This document shows, in pieces, positions 26,393 through 35,807 of a stretch of 64,000 nt of DNA; positions within the stretch are counted from its first letter, which is position 1, and each line of letters begins with the position of its first letter. Source of the DNA: Desulfocurvus sp. (GTDB lineage Bacteria > Desulfobacterota > Desulfovibrionia > Desulfovibrionales > Desulfovibrionaceae); contig JAIMKR010000001.1 in assembly GCA_020692325.1 (NCBI GenBank), positions 214,953-278,952 on the forward strand, read 5' to 3'. The notes below the pieces were generated by a model. It was not told the origin of the DNA. It ran no database searches and saw nothing but the letters and a program-made list of their open reading frames with translations. Position numbers and translations under genes: made by a program.

Positions 26393-27652
26393 TTAGAGCT
26401 TCGCGGGGTTCGTGATGACGCCGGCGACCGCGCTGGCGGCGGCCACGGCCGGGTTGGACAGGTAGACCTCGCTGTCCAGGCTGCCCATGCGGCCGCGGAA
26501 GTTGCGATTGGTGGTGGAGATGCAGCGCTCCCCGCCGGCCAGAATGCCCATGTGTCCGCCCAGGCACGGACCGCAGGTGGGGGGACCAACCACCGCTCCG
26601 GCGTCGAGGAAGATCTCGAAGAGCCCCTCTTCCATGGCCTGCCGCCAGATTTTCGGCGTGGCGGGCAAAATGATGAGCCGCACACCGGGGGCGGCCTTGC
26701 GGCCCTTGAGCACGGCGGCCGCCGCGCGCATGTCCTCGATGCGGCCATTGGTGCATGAGCCGATGACAGCCTGATCGATGCGGATGTCGCCCAGCTCGTC
26801 CACGGGGCGCACATTCTCCGGCAGGTGCGGGCAGGCGACCTGCGGGGCCATGCCGGTCACGTCGATGGTCACGTGACGCTCATAGGTCGCGCCGGAGTCG
26901 GCGGCGATCTTCTTGTCGCCCCGGCGGCCGGCGGCCTTGCAGTAGGCCAGCGTCTTGTCGTCCACGGGGAAGAGCCCGGCCTTGCCGCCGGCCTCGATGG
27001 CCATGTTGGCCATGGTCATGCGCCCCTCCATGGACAGGGCGTCGATGACGGGACCGTCGAACTCCAGCGCCCGGTACAACGCGCCGGAGACGCCGATCTT
27101 GCCGATGAGCGCCAGGATCAGGTCCTTGCCGCCGATGTACTCGGGCAGCTGGCCGGTGATGGTGACGCGGATGGTGGGCGGAACCTTGAACCAGTTCTCG
27201 CCGAGCGCCATGCCGGCGGCGATGTCGGTGGAGCCCATGCCGGTGGCGAAGGCCCCCAGGCCGCCGTAGGTGCAGGTGTGGCTGTCCGCGCCGATGATCA
27301 CGTCGCCGGGGCCGATGAGCCCGAGTTCAGGGAGCAACGCGTGCTCGACGCCCACATTGCCGCCCTCGTAGTAGTGCGTCACGCCCATCTCGCGGGCGAA
27401 CTCGCGCACGACCTTCACCTGCTCGGCCGAGGCGATGTCCTTGTTCGGGGTGAAGTGGTCGCACACCAGCGCCACTTTGTCGCGGTCGAACACGCCCTTG
27501 GCGCCCATGGCTTTGAAGCTTTTGACGGCCAGCGGCGCGGTGATGTCGTTGGCGAGCACCAGCGACAGCCGGCAGTTGACGATCTGCCCGGCGCCGATGA
27601 TTTGCTCGTCTGTGTGCGCCTGCAGAATTTTTTCGGCTAAAGTGTGGGACAT
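26393..27652 (-). CDS. leuC: 3-isopropylmalate dehydratase large subunit
   Basis: This 419-residue aconitase-family protein holds the 4Fe-4S cluster that isomerises isopropylmalate with LeuD. Cluster cysteines are visible in IGSCTNGRIEDM and PTCGPCLGGHMG, and the substrate region includes IGADSHTCTYGGLG. Length fits the short HacA/LeuC type that pairs with a short LeuD. The ATG at 27652 (MSHTLAEKIL) overlaps the end of leuA by 16 bp, so the two are probably translationally coupled. The frame is open further upstream, but that part is a shadow of leuA. Confidence 0.96.
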   Translation of the reverse strand: MSHTLAEKILQAHTDEQIIGAGQIVNCRLSLVLANDITAPLAVKSFKAMGAKGVFDRDKVALVCDHFTPNKDIASAEQVKVVREFAREMGVTHYYEGGNVGVEHALLPELGLIGPGDVIIGADSHTCTYGGLGAFATGMGSTDIAAGMALGENWFKVPPTIRVTITGQLPEYIGGKDLILALIGKIGVSGALYRALEFDGPVIDALSMEGRMTMANMAIEAGGKAGLFPVDDKTLAYCKAAGRRGDKKIAADSGATYERHVTIDVTGMAPQVACPHLPENVRPVDELGDIRIDQAVIGSCTNGRIEDMRAAAAVLKGRKAAPGVRLIILPATPKIWRQAMEEGLFEIFLDAGAVVGPPTCGPCLGGHMGILAGGERCISTTNRNFRGRMGSLDSEVYLSNPAVAAASAVAGVITNPAKL

Positions 27653-29190
27653 TCCTCTTTCTCCTCCCTCATTTTCTCCAAGCGATTGAGCGCGTTGATG
27701 AAGGCCATGGCGCTGGCGACGAGGATGTCCTCGTTGGTGCCCCGGCCCACGGCGGCCTTGGGGCCGTGCATGATGCGCACGGTCACGGTGGCCTGGGCGT
27801 CGGTGCCGCCGGTCACGGCGTTGATCTGGAAGCGGTCGAGGGTCGGGGCGAAGCCCACCATCTCGCCGATGCACTTGAACAGCGCGTCCACGGGGCCCTC
27901 GCCGAAGGCCGAGTTGCGCCGCACCTCCACCACGTCCTCGCCGTCGAGAATCTCCAGCACCATGGCGGCGTGGGGCGGCACCCCGTGCGTGCCCGAGAAC
28001 ACGGTCATATCCTTCATGTGGTACTTGTCGCGACGGCGGTAGACCTTTTCGAGCACGAGCGCCTCGACGTCCTCGTCGAACACGCGCTCCTTCTTGTCGG
28101 CCAGGTCCTTCACGGCGGAGAAAACCACGCCCAGCTGCCGCTCATCGAGTTCGTAACCCAGCTCCACGAGCTTGGCCTTGATGGCGTGGCTGCCGGAGTG
28201 CTTGCCGATGACCATGTCCGTGCCCTTGCGGCCCACGGACTCGGGCGTCATTATCTCGTAGGTGAGCGGATTCTTGAGCACGCCGTCCTGATGGATGCCG
28301 GACTCGTGCGCGAAGGCGTTGGTGCCCACAATGGCCTTGTATGGCGGAATGGGCTGGCCGATGATCTGCGACAGGCGGCGGCAGCTGGGGTAGAGCTGGC
28401 GGGTGTTGATGCCGCAGTCCACCTTGTACAGCTCATGCCGGGTGGCCAGCGCCATGACCAATTCCTCGAGGGAGGCGTTGCCCGCGCGCTCGCCGATGCC
28501 GGAGAGCGTCACCTCCGCCTGCCGGGCTCCGGCGCGGATGGCCGAGAGGCTGTTGGCCACGGCGAGGCCCAAATCGTTGTGGCAATGCACGCTGAACACG
28601 GCCCTGTTACTGTTGGGCACATTTTTGAGCAGGTAGGCGATGAGCTCGCCGAACTCGAAGGGCTGGGCGTAGCCCACGGTGTCGGGAATGTTCACCGTGG
28701 TCGCGCCGGCGTTTATGACGATTTCGCAAACCTTGGCCAGGAACTCCCAGTCGGAGCGGGAGGCGTCCTCGGCGCTGAACTCCACGTTGTCGGTGTAGGC
28801 CGCGGCGTGTTTCACGGCCGCCTCGGCCATGGCCAGCACCTGCTCGCGCGTTTTGCGCAATTTGTGCGCCATGTGGATTTCGCTGGTGGCGAGGAAGGTG
28901 TGGATGCGCGGATGCGCGGCGTCCTTGATGGCCTCCCAGCCACGGTCGATGTCCTTCTCCAGCGCGCGGCACAGGGCGGCCACCTGGATATCTTTGACCT
29001 CGCCGGCTATGGCGCGCACAGCCTCGAAGTCGCCCTGACTGGCGGCGGGGAAGCCGGCCTCGATGATGTCCACGCCGAGGGCCTCCAGCTGGCGGGCCAG
29101 CCCGAGCTTCTCCTCCAGGTTCATGGTGGCGCCGGGGGACTGCTCACCGTCGCGGAGCGTGGTGTCGAAAATATACACATGGTTGGACAT
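27637..29190 (-). CDS. leuA: 2-isopropylmalate synthase
   Basis: This 517-residue enzyme condenses acetyl-CoA and 2-oxoisovalerate, the committed step of leucine synthesis. It starts MSNHVYIFDTTLRDGEQSPG. Catalytic-barrel marks are VHCHNDLGLAVANS, GIGERAGNASLEE and NAFAHESGIHQDG. The C-terminal regulatory domain (about 390-510), which mediates leucine feedback inhibition, is present with TDAQATVTV. It is first of leuACDB. About 170 bp separate it from pssA upstream on the same strand; no clear promoter or leader peptide was resolved there. Confidence 0.97.
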   Translation of the reverse strand: MSNHVYIFDTTLRDGEQSPGATMNLEEKLGLARQLEALGVDIIEAGFPAASQGDFEAVRAIAGEVKDIQVAALCRALEKDIDRGWEAIKDAAHPRIHTFLATSEIHMAHKLRKTREQVLAMAEAAVKHAAAYTDNVEFSAEDASRSDWEFLAKVCEIVINAGATTVNIPDTVGYAQPFEFGELIAYLLKNVPNSNRAVFSVHCHNDLGLAVANSLSAIRAGARQAEVTLSGIGERAGNASLEELVMALATRHELYKVDCGINTRQLYPSCRRLSQIIGQPIPPYKAIVGTNAFAHESGIHQDGVLKNPLTYEIMTPESVGRKGTDMVIGKHSGSHAIKAKLVELGYELDERQLGVVFSAVKDLADKKERVFDEDVEALVLEKVYRRRDKYHMKDMTVFSGTHGVPPHAAMVLEILDGEDVVEVRRNSAFGEGPVDALFKCIGEMVGFAPTLDRFQINAVTGGTDAQATVTVRIMHGPKAAVGRGTNEDILVASAMAFINALNRLEKMREEKEECPTL

Positions 29191-29358
29191 GATGCCTCCT
29201 CAAAGGAAGTTGTCGAGCCTAACCGGTTCGGTTCTCGTTTGCAAGAATGTCAAAACGCGTTGAATACGCAAGGATGCGGGCGAATGCCCGCGCGGGCACG
29301 TCCCAAAAGGAAACGACGAACTCAAGCCGAAGTGAAACGGGAAAGGGAGCGCTCCGGC

Positions 29359-30129
29359 CTACGAGATCTGTTCCTTTCGGGACTCTCGTAGCAGCTTGGA
29401 GCCGCGGGGGAATAGGATGAACAGGGTGTAGATGGGGCCGCTGATAATGTAGCCCAGGAAGAAGAGGAATCCAAGCATCTTGGGACGCGAGGCCACCATG
29501 ACGAACAGCAGGATGGCCGTGACCATGGAGCTGAAGGGATGCGCCTTGATGAAGCCGTATTCCTTGAACGAGGCGTAGCGCATGGTGCTCACCATCAGGA
29601 AGGAGAGCGCATACACGAGCACGAGGCAGACCACGGGCAGAGCGTCCGTGATCCAGGCCTCGGGGAGGTACGGGGTGAAGAGCACCAGCGTGGCCAGGGT
29701 GCTGGCCTGCGCGGGAATGGGCAGGCCGATGAAGAACTTCTTGCTGGTGACGGCCGCCTGCACATTGAAGCGCGCCAAACGGAGCGCGCCGCAGGCCACG
29801 AGGAAGAACGCGGCCATAAGGCCCAGCGTGCCGAACTCGGAGAGCTGCCACTGGTACATCATCAGCCCCGGCGCGGCGCCGAAGGCGACCAAGTCGGCCA
29901 GGGAATCGTACTGGACGCCGAATTCGCTGGTGGAGTTGGTGAGCCGCGCCACCTTGCCGTCCAGACCGTCGAACAGGCAGGACCCCAGAATGCACAGCGC
30001 CGCGGTCTCGAAGTTGCCCTCGATGGACCAGACCATTCCCAGGAAGCCCAGGAACAGGCTCGCCGTGGTGAAAAGATTCGGCAGAATGTACACGCCCTTG
30101 TGACGGGGCAGGGTTCTTTCCTTGGACAT
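29359..30129 (-). CDS. pssA: CDP-diacylglycerol-serine O-phosphatidyltransferase
   Basis: This 256-residue membrane enzyme makes phosphatidylserine from CDP-diacylglycerol and serine. The CDP-alcohol phosphotransferase signature is complete: FDGLDGKVARLTNS then EFGVQYDSLADLVAFG (D-x2-D-G-x2-A-R-x8-G-x3-D-x3-D). About seven to eight hydrophobic helices follow the pattern of Bacillus-type PssA. It sits 27 bp downstream of psd on the same strand, so both steps of phosphatidylethanolamine synthesis are co-transcribed. Confidence 0.95.
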   Translation of the reverse strand: MSKERTLPRHKGVYILPNLFTTASLFLGFLGMVWSIEGNFETAALCILGSCLFDGLDGKVARLTNSTSEFGVQYDSLADLVAFGAAPGLMMYQWQLSEFGTLGLMAAFFLVACGALRLARFNVQAAVTSKKFFIGLPIPAQASTLATLVLFTPYLPEAWITDALPVVCLVLVYALSFLMVSTMRYASFKEYGFIKAHPFSSMVTAILLFVMVASRPKMLGFLFFLGYIISGPIYTLFILFPRGSKLLRESRKEQIS

Positions 30130-30156
30130 CGACTCTCCCGGATGATCCGGTTCTTC

Positions 30157-30795
30157 TTACTTGCGCACGGCCAATGCCGTCTCGCCCGCGCGGACGGTCT
30201 CGCCCACATAGACTTTGGCAACATAGCTATCGGGAAGGTAAAGGTCAACTCTGGACCCGAACTTGATGAGCCCGAAGCGCTCACCCCGGCGCAGGATGTC
30301 CCCGGCCTCGGCCCAGCAGACGATGCGCCGGGCGATGAGTCCGGCGATCTGCACCACGGTGAAGCGATCCGCCCCGCGGCCCATGACCAGGATGTTGCGC
30401 TCGTTGTCGGTGCTGGCCTTGTCCAGGCTGGCGTTGAAGAACTTGCCGGGAATGTAGCGGATGAGTTCGACGCTGCCCTCCACCGGCGCGCGGTTCACAT
30501 GCACGTCGGCGAGGTTCATGAACACGCACACCACCTGCCGCATCTGCCCGGAGATGGGATCGGGCGCGAAGTCCACCTTGACCACGCGACCGTCCGCCGG
30601 GGAGACCACGGCGTCCTGATCCTCCGGCGCCACGCGCTCGGGATCGCGAAAGAAATGCACCACCAGACAGGTGACGATGAAAAGGACAAGGGCGAGAAGC
30701 CACCACCCCATCGCCGCGAAGGCGATGGTGGCGAAGGCGAAGAGGCCGATGGACGGCAGGCCCTCAAGGCTGAGTCCAATGGTCGGTTTGCGCAT
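30157..30795 (-). CDS. psd: Phosphatidylserine decarboxylase
   Basis: This 212-residue proenzyme of the short Psd type cleaves itself to form a pyruvoyl group and converts phosphatidylserine to phosphatidylethanolamine. Two N-terminal hydrophobic helices (about 15-50) anchor it. VVSPADGRVV and the C-terminal RFGLIKFGSRVDLYLP contain the conserved residues; self-cleavage is expected at the Gly-Ser bond of KFGSR. Its partner PssA is encoded just downstream. No promoter was identified with confidence in the 170-bp divergent region shared with the nitroreductase gene. Confidence 0.95.
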   Translation of the reverse strand: MRKPTIGLSLEGLPSIGLFAFATIAFAAMGWWLLALVLFIVTCLVVHFFRDPERVAPEDQDAVVSPADGRVVKVDFAPDPISGQMRQVVCVFMNLADVHVNRAPVEGSVELIRYIPGKFFNASLDKASTDNERNILVMGRGADRFTVVQIAGLIARRIVCWAEAGDILRRGERFGLIKFGSRVDLYLPDSYVAKVYVGETVRAGETALAVRK

Positions 30796-30965
30796 GGTCG
30801 CGTGCTCCTGAAAGGTTGGAATCCGGTCTCGCCGGACTTCATGCCACTACCCGCCATCGGCCGGCAGGTCAACCGCCGCATGTCTTGCATTCCGACCCGG
30901 CGGGAGTATTTCAAGAAAAGAAGCGGGGAGGGATCCCGCACGAAAAGCACATTGAGGGAGGCCGC

Positions 30966-31475
30966 ATGGACGTTTTCGAAGCCATTCACACCCGCCGCAG
31001 CATCCGCAAGTTCACGGACAGGCCAGTGGACGAGGAAACACTGCGCAAACTTCTCGCCGCGGCCATGGCCGCCCCCAGCGCCGGCAACCAGCAGCCCTGG
31101 CGCTTCGTCGTCGTGCGCGACAAAAAACAGCTGGAGGGCGTGGCCAGGGTGAACCAATACGCGGCCATGGCTCCGAAGGCCCCCCTCGGCATTCTCGTCT
31201 GCGGCGACACACGGGCCGAGAAATACCCCGGCTACTGGGTCATCGACTGCGCCGCCGCCGTGCAGAATCTGCTGCTGGCCGCCCACGGCCTGGGCCTGGG
31301 CGCGGTGTGGACCGGCGTGCATCCCAATCAGGACCGCGTGACGGGCATGACGAAACTCTTCGGCGTGCCGGCGGGCGTCATCCCGCACTCGTTCATTCCC
31401 GTGGGCTGGCCGGCGGAACAGAAAAAGCCCGAGGACCGCTTCCGCCAGGACTTCGTCCACGAGGATCGCTTCTAG
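30966..31475 (+). CDS. Nitroreductase-family flavoprotein
   Basis: This 169-residue FMN-dependent oxidoreductase starts MDVFEAIHTRRSIRKFTDRP, the typical FMN-binding N-terminus with the Arg-Arg-Ser pair. PSAGNQQPWRFVVV and AAAVQNLLLAAHGLGLGAVW complete the family pattern, and IPVGWPAEQK lies at the C-terminus. It uses NAD(P)H to reduce nitro compounds, quinones or similar acceptors; the natural substrate is unknown. The ATG at 30966 follows GAGGGAGG. The gene is monocistronic, closed by a terminator shared with the convergent ugd. Confidence 0.9.
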   Translation: MDVFEAIHTRRSIRKFTDRPVDEETLRKLLAAAMAAPSAGNQQPWRFVVVRDKKQLEGVARVNQYAAMAPKAPLGILVCGDTRAEKYPGYWVIDCAAAVQNLLLAAHGLGLGAVWTGVHPNQDRVTGMTKLFGVPAGVIPHSFIPVGWPAEQKKPEDRFRQDFVHEDRF

Positions 31476-31481
31476 ACGGAC

Positions 31482-31516
31482 AAAAAAAGAGGGGGACGGT
31501 CGCCGCCCCCCTCTTC
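31482..31516. terminator. Bidirectional terminator between nitroreductase gene and ugd
   Basis: A GC-rich stem (AGAGGGGG / CCCCCTCT plus an inner CGG / CCG) is flanked by seven A residues on one side and T/C-rich sequence on the other. It serves the minus-strand ugd transcript best and the plus strand more weakly. Confidence 0.75.
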
Positions 31517-31538
31517 TCATCGCCGCATGCGCCGCACC

Positions 31539-32876
31539 CTAGCGGCCGATGCCGTAGTAGCTCAGGCCGAAGCCGGCGAGCAGCCCGGCGTCGTACAGAT
31601 TACGGCCGTCGAACACCGCCTTGGCCGAAAGCTTGCGCGCCATGCTCGTGAAGTCCGGGTTGCGGAACTGATTCCAGTCCGTCACCACGGCCAGGGCATC
31701 GGCCCCATCCAGCGCCTCGTACTGCCCGGACGCGAGTTCGAAGAGCGGGACGTCGGCCAGCTGCGCGGCCGCGCGGGTCGCCGCGGCGGGATCGAAGGCG
31801 CGCACGCGCATCCCCCGGGAGGCGAGGTCGCGCGCCAGCGCCAGGGCCGGGGCCTCGCGCACGTCGTCGGTGTTGGCCTTGAAGGCCAAACCCCACATGG
31901 CCAGCGTCTTGCCTGCCACGCCGCCAAGCTTCTCGAAATGCCTCACGATCTTCTCGGCGAGCACGAGCTTCTGGTGGTCGTTCACGCTGTCCACGGACTC
32001 GATGAGACCGGCCCGGTATCCGGCCTCTCGCGCGGTGGCGATGAGCGCCTTGACGTCCTTGGGGAAGCACGAGCCGCCGTAACCCACGCCGGGGTAGATG
32101 AACTCGTAGCCGATGCGCCGGTCGCTGCCGATGCCCAGGCGCACCTCGGCGACGTCCGCCCCCACGCGCTCGCAAATGTTGGCCACCTCGTTGATGAAGC
32201 TGATTTTGGTGGCGAGCATGCAGTTGGCGGCGTATTTGCTCATTTCCGCGCTCTTGGTGCGCATGACGATGAGCTTCTCGCGGCTGCGGGCGAAGGGGGA
32301 GTACAGAGCCTTGAGCAGCTCGGCGCTGCGTGGATTCTCCGTGCCCACGATGACGCGGTCGGGCTTCATGAAGTCCTTCACCGCGTCGCCCTCCTTCAGA
32401 AATTCGGGGTTGCTCACCACGTCGATGTCCACCTGGACGCCGCGCCGCGCCAGCTCGGCCTCGATGATGCCGCGCACGCGGTCGGCCGTGCCCACGGGCA
32501 CGGTGGACTTGTCCACCACGATGAGCGGTTTCTCCACCAGTTCGCCGATTTCCCGCGCCACGGCCTCCACGTAGGAGAGGTCGCACACGCCGTCCTCGCC
32601 AGAGGGAGTGCCCACGCAGATGAAGGCGAGACACGCGCCGTCGCCGCCGAAGGAAAGGCCCTCGGCCAGGCTGTTGGTGAAGGTGAGCCGGCCCTCGGCC
32701 GTGTTGCGCCGCACCAGATCCTCCAGCCCGGGTTCGAAAATGTGGATGCGCCCGGCGCGCAGGGTCTCCACGACCTTCATATTGGTATCCACGCAGCGCA
32801 CGTGGTTGCCCATTTCCGAAAGGCAGGCGGCGGTGACCAGGCCGACGTATCCGGTGCCGATGATACAGACGTTCAT
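31539..32876 (-). CDS. ugd: UDP-glucose 6-dehydrogenase
   Basis: This 445-residue enzyme oxidises UDP-glucose twice to UDP-glucuronate, a precursor for polysaccharides and lipid A sugars. The NAD+-binding motif is IIGTGYVG at the N-terminus. The catalytic cysteine is C270 in GYGGSCFPKD. Other marks are FICVGTPSGEDG, DKSTVPVGTA and NPEFLKEGDA. The ATG at 32876 follows GGAG; an earlier in-frame start would add 21 non-homologous residues. It stands alone, with no capsule or LPS genes nearby. Confidence 0.95.
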   Translation of the reverse strand: MNVCIIGTGYVGLVTAACLSEMGNHVRCVDTNMKVVETLRAGRIHIFEPGLEDLVRRNTAEGRLTFTNSLAEGLSFGGDGACLAFICVGTPSGEDGVCDLSYVEAVAREIGELVEKPLIVVDKSTVPVGTADRVRGIIEAELARRGVQVDIDVVSNPEFLKEGDAVKDFMKPDRVIVGTENPRSAELLKALYSPFARSREKLIVMRTKSAEMSKYAANCMLATKISFINEVANICERVGADVAEVRLGIGSDRRIGYEFIYPGVGYGGSCFPKDVKALIATAREAGYRAGLIESVDSVNDHQKLVLAEKIVRHFEKLGGVAGKTLAMWGLAFKANTDDVREAPALALARDLASRGMRVRAFDPAAATRAAAQLADVPLFELASGQYEALDGADALAVVTDWNQFRNPDFTSMARKLSAKAVFDGRNLYDAGLLAGFGLSYYGIGR

Positions 32877-32991
32877 GCGGGGGACTCCTGTTACGATAGA
32901 AATGCGCGAAGTGACGACGGACTGGGGGTACATTCCCAATGGTTCGATGTCAACGCGCCGAGCCCGGACGAGGGCGGGGAAGGCGGCGCTG

Positions 32992-33020
32992 TTGCCATTG
33001 CGCGGGGGAAGCGCTACAGA
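32992..33020 (+). promoter_or_regulatory. Candidate promoter of the pdxJ operon
   Basis: TTGCCA (32992-32997, 5/6 match to -35) and TACAGA (33015-33020, weak -10) are separated by 17 bp and lie 30 bp before pdxJ. Confidence 0.3.
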
Positions 33021-33049
33021 AACGAAGTCGATAACCTTCGGAGGTATCC

Positions 33050-33775
33050 ATGCCCCTTCTCTGCGTCAACGTGGACCACGTGGCCACCCTGCGGCAGGCC
33101 CGGCTGGGCCAGGAGCCCGATCCCGTTCTCGGCGCGCACGAAGCCGAGCTCGGCGGCGCGGCGGGCATCATCGTGCACCTGCGCGAGGACCGCCGTCACA
33201 TTCAGGACCGCGACGTGGAGATCCTGCGCCGCACGGTGAACACCCGTCTGCATCTGGAAATGGCCGCCACGCCGGAAATGCAGGAAATCGCGCTGACCAT
33301 CGGACCGGACATGGTCTGCCTGGTGCCCGAGAAACGCCGGGAGCTCACCACCGAGGGCGGGCTCAACTGCATCGGCCGTGAGGGCGAGCTCCAGGTCTTC
33401 CTGGCCCCCCTGCTGGAGCGCGACATCGCCGCCAGTCTGTTCATCGATCCCGACCCGGCGCAGATTCTCGCCGCCAGCCAGACCGGCGCGCAGTTCATCG
33501 AGATCCACACCGGCCACTACGCCAACGCCAAGACCCCGGCGGCCCTCAAGGCCGAGCTGGACAAGATCCTCGCCGGCATCGCCTACGCCCGCGAGCTGGG
33601 CCTCAAGGTCAACCTGGGGCACGGTCTGGGCTACGTCAACGTGCTGCCCTTCGCCAAGGTTCCGGGCGTGACCGAATACTCCATCGGCCACAGCATCATG
33701 TCGCGGGCCATTTACGTGGGCCTGCGCCAGGCAACCCGGGAAATGGGCGACATCGTGCGCGGCTTCGTCGATTAG
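33050..33775 (+). CDS. pdxJ: Pyridoxine 5'-phosphate synthase
   Basis: This 241-residue enzyme closes the pyridoxine ring from 1-deoxyxylulose 5-phosphate and 3-amino-2-oxopropyl phosphate. It begins [57 protein letters not shown] and [12 protein letters not shown] are conserved PdxJ blocks with the phosphate-binding and catalytic residues. GGAGG precedes the ATG. It is the first gene of a compact run of eight; acpS follows after 9 bp, an arrangement common in proteobacteria. Confidence 0.97.
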   Translation: MPLLCVNVDHVATLRQARLGQEPDPVLGAHEAELGGAAGIIVHLREDRRHIQDRDVEILRRTVNTRLHLEMAATPEMQEIALTIGPDMVCLVPEKRRELTTEGGLNCIGREGELQVFLAPLLERDIAASLFIDPDPAQILAASQTGAQFIEIHTGHYANAKTPAALKAELDKILAGIAYARELGLKVNLGHGLGYVNVLPFAKVPGVTEYSIGHSIMSRAIYVGLRQATREMGDIVRGFVD

Positions 33776-33784
33776 GGGCCGGGC

Positions 33785-34180
33785 GTGATCCTCGGCCTGG
33801 GGCTGGACGTGGCGGAGCTGGACCGCATTCGCACGGGGCTGATCCGTTTCGGCACGCGCTTCACCGACCGCGTGCTCACCCCGGCCGAGGCTGCGGGCAT
33901 TCCTCCCGCCGCGCCCGAGGCATATGTGGCCGCGCGCTTCGCCGCCAAGGAGGCCTGCGCCAAGGCTTTGGGCACCGGCTTCGCCGCTGGCGTCACCTTT
34001 CGGTCCATCGAGGTGCGCACCCTGCCGGGCGGCGCGCCCAGTCTTGTTCTGCACGGCCACGCCCGCGAACGGGCCGAAGGGCTCGGCGTGCGCCGGGCGC
34101 ATGTTTCGCTCACCCACGGGCGCGACGTGGCCGCGGCCGTCGTCGTGCTGGAGGGGGACGTTCCCCCGTCCGGCAGCTAG
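33785..34180 (+). CDS. acpS: Holo-[acyl-carrier-protein] synthase
   Basis: This 131-residue enzyme transfers phosphopantetheine from CoA to the serine of acyl carrier protein. The Mg-binding motif is [12 protein letters not shown] at the N-terminus, and the second signature is [30 protein letters not shown] near the C-terminus completes the fold. It starts with GTG 9 bp after pdxJ. Confidence 0.95.
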   Translation: MILGLGLDVAELDRIRTGLIRFGTRFTDRVLTPAEAAGIPPAAPEAYVAARFAAKEACAKALGTGFAAGVTFRSIEVRTLPGGAPSLVLHGHARERAEGLGVRRAHVSLTHGRDVAAAVVVLEGDVPPSGS

Positions 34181-34220
34181 CCGGTCGCCAACTGTCCAGT
34201 CAGTCAGAAGGTATGCCAGC

Positions 34221-35807
34221 ATGAACGAACCCCTGCCCACCCCCGAGGAGATGGCCGCCTGGGACAAGGCCGCCATCGAGGAATTCGGCCTCAAGCCCGA
34301 GCTGCTCATGGAAAACACCGGGGCCGAGGCGTTGCGAGTTTTGCGCGAGATTTCCGGCGATCTCTGCGGCGCCCGCATTCTGCTGGTGGCCGGCGGCGGC
34401 AACAACGGGGGTGACGCCTTCGCGCTGGCGCGGCGTCTGCTGGACGAGGGCGCGACGCCGCTGGTGCTGCACACGAAGCCCCGCGCCGGCTACAGCCGCG
34501 AGGCCCGCTACCACATGGACCTGGCCCGCCGCGCTGGGGTCGCTATGCGGCGGACGCCCCTCGACCGCGCGCCCAAAATCCTCGCCGAAATCGACCAGCC
34601 GGACATTCTCGTGGACGGCCTGCTCGGCACCGGATTCAAGGGGCAGCTCTCGGCCGAGGCGCTGGCCTGCGTGACGGCCATGAACGAACTGGGGGCGAAC
34701 GCCCTGGTGCTCGCGCTGGACATTCCCTCCGGTCTAAACGGCGCAACCGGCCTGCCGCACCCCGCGGCCGTGCGCGCGGACGCGACCGTGGCCCTGCACG
34801 CGGCCAAACTGGGTTGCGCCCTGCTGCACGCCGCGCCCTTCGTGGGCCGGCTGGAGGTGGGCGGCATAGGCATTCCGCGAGCGGCGATGGAGGCGGCCCC
34901 GGCGCACCAGTGGCGCCTGGCCGACGACCTCTATGACCTTCTGCGCGCCCCGGCGGCGGACTTGCACAAGGGCAAGGCCGGGCACGTGCTCGTCATCGGC
35001 GGCAGCGAGGGACTCACCGGCGCGGCGCAAATGTGCGGACTCGGCGCGCTGCGGGCTGGGGCCGGGCTTGTCACCGTGGCCTGCCCGCGCGGCACGCTGA
35101 CCGAGATCAAGGCCGGACTGCCCGACCTCATGGCCCTGCCCCTGGGCGACGCAGCCCACTGGACGCCGGGTTGTCTGGAGCAGTTGCTGCCGCATCTGAG
35201 CCGCTTCGACGCCGTGGTCATCGGCCCCGGGCTGGGACGCGACGTCGGCGCGGCGGAATTTCTGGCGGCCTTCGCCCACGCCTTCACCAACTTCTTCAGC
35301 GTGGAGATGGGCCGCGCCTGGGCCCCGCCCTGCGTGGTGGACGCCGACGCCCTCTACCACTTGGCGCAGACGCCCGGCCTCATGGCCGAGTTGCCGAAAA
35401 ACACCGTGCTCACGCCGCACCCCGGCGAGATGGCGCGCATCCTCGGCATCGGCATGGGCGAATTGCAGGCCGACAGGCCGGCCGCAGCGCGGCGTTTCTC
35501 GCAAACGCACCCGCAGGTGCTCGCGCTCAAGGGCGCGGGAACGCTCGTCGGGCAAAACGGCGAGCTGTACCTCTGCCCCATCTCCGCGCCCAATCTGGCC
35601 GTGGGCGGCAGCGGCGACGTGCTCGCCGGCGTCATGGCAGCCTGCCTCGCCCGGGGCGTCGCCCCCTTGCAGGCCGCCTGTCTCGCGGTTTACTGGCACG
35701 CGCAGTGCGGCGAACTGCTCGCGCGCGAATTTCCCGGCCGGGGCAATCTCCCAACCGAGATCGCCCACACACTCCCACTCGTCCTCAAGGAGCGAACCCA
35801 ATGTTGA
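34221..35807 (+). CDS. nnr: Bifunctional NAD(P)H-hydrate epimerase / ADP-dependent dehydratase
   Basis: This 528-residue fusion repairs hydrated NAD(P)H. The N-terminal YjeF domain (about 1-215) is the epimerase, with LLVAGGGNNGGDAFALAR and LVDGLLGTGFKG. The C-terminal domain (about 225-520) is the ADP-dependent dehydratase, with GHVLVIGGSEGLTGA, LTPHPGEMARI and the ribokinase-like AVGGSGDVLAGVMA. The ATG at 34221 follows AGAAGG. Its stop overlaps the CBS-domain gene by 7 bp. Confidence 0.95.
   Translation: MNEPLPTPEEMAAWDKAAIEEFGLKPELLMENTGAEALRVLREISGDLCGARILLVAGGGNNGGDAFALARRLLDEGATPLVLHTKPRAGYSREARYHMDLARRAGVAMRRTPLDRAPKILAEIDQPDILVDGLLGTGFKGQLSAEALACVTAMNELGANALVLALDIPSGLNGATGLPHPAAVRADATVALHAAKLGCALLHAAPFVGRLEVGGIGIPRAAMEAAPAHQWRLADDLYDLLRAPAADLHKGKAGHVLVIGGSEGLTGAAQMCGLGALRAGAGLVTVACPRGTLTEIKAGLPDLMALPLGDAAHWTPGCLEQLLPHLSRFDAVVIGPGLGRDVGAAEFLAAFAHAFTNFFSVEMGRAWAPPCVVDADALYHLAQTPGLMAELPKNTVLTPHPGEMARILGIGMGELQADRPAAARRFSQTHPQVLALKGAGTLVGQNGELYLCPISAPNLAVGGSGDVLAGVMAACLARGVAPLQAACLAVYWHAQCGELLAREFPGRGNLPTEIAHTLPLVLKERTQC

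Noticed and set aside
29191-29358. TTGACA on the minus strand as the leuA promoter
   Set aside because: No acceptable -10 sequence lies at 16-18 bp, so the promoter and any leader peptide remain unresolved.
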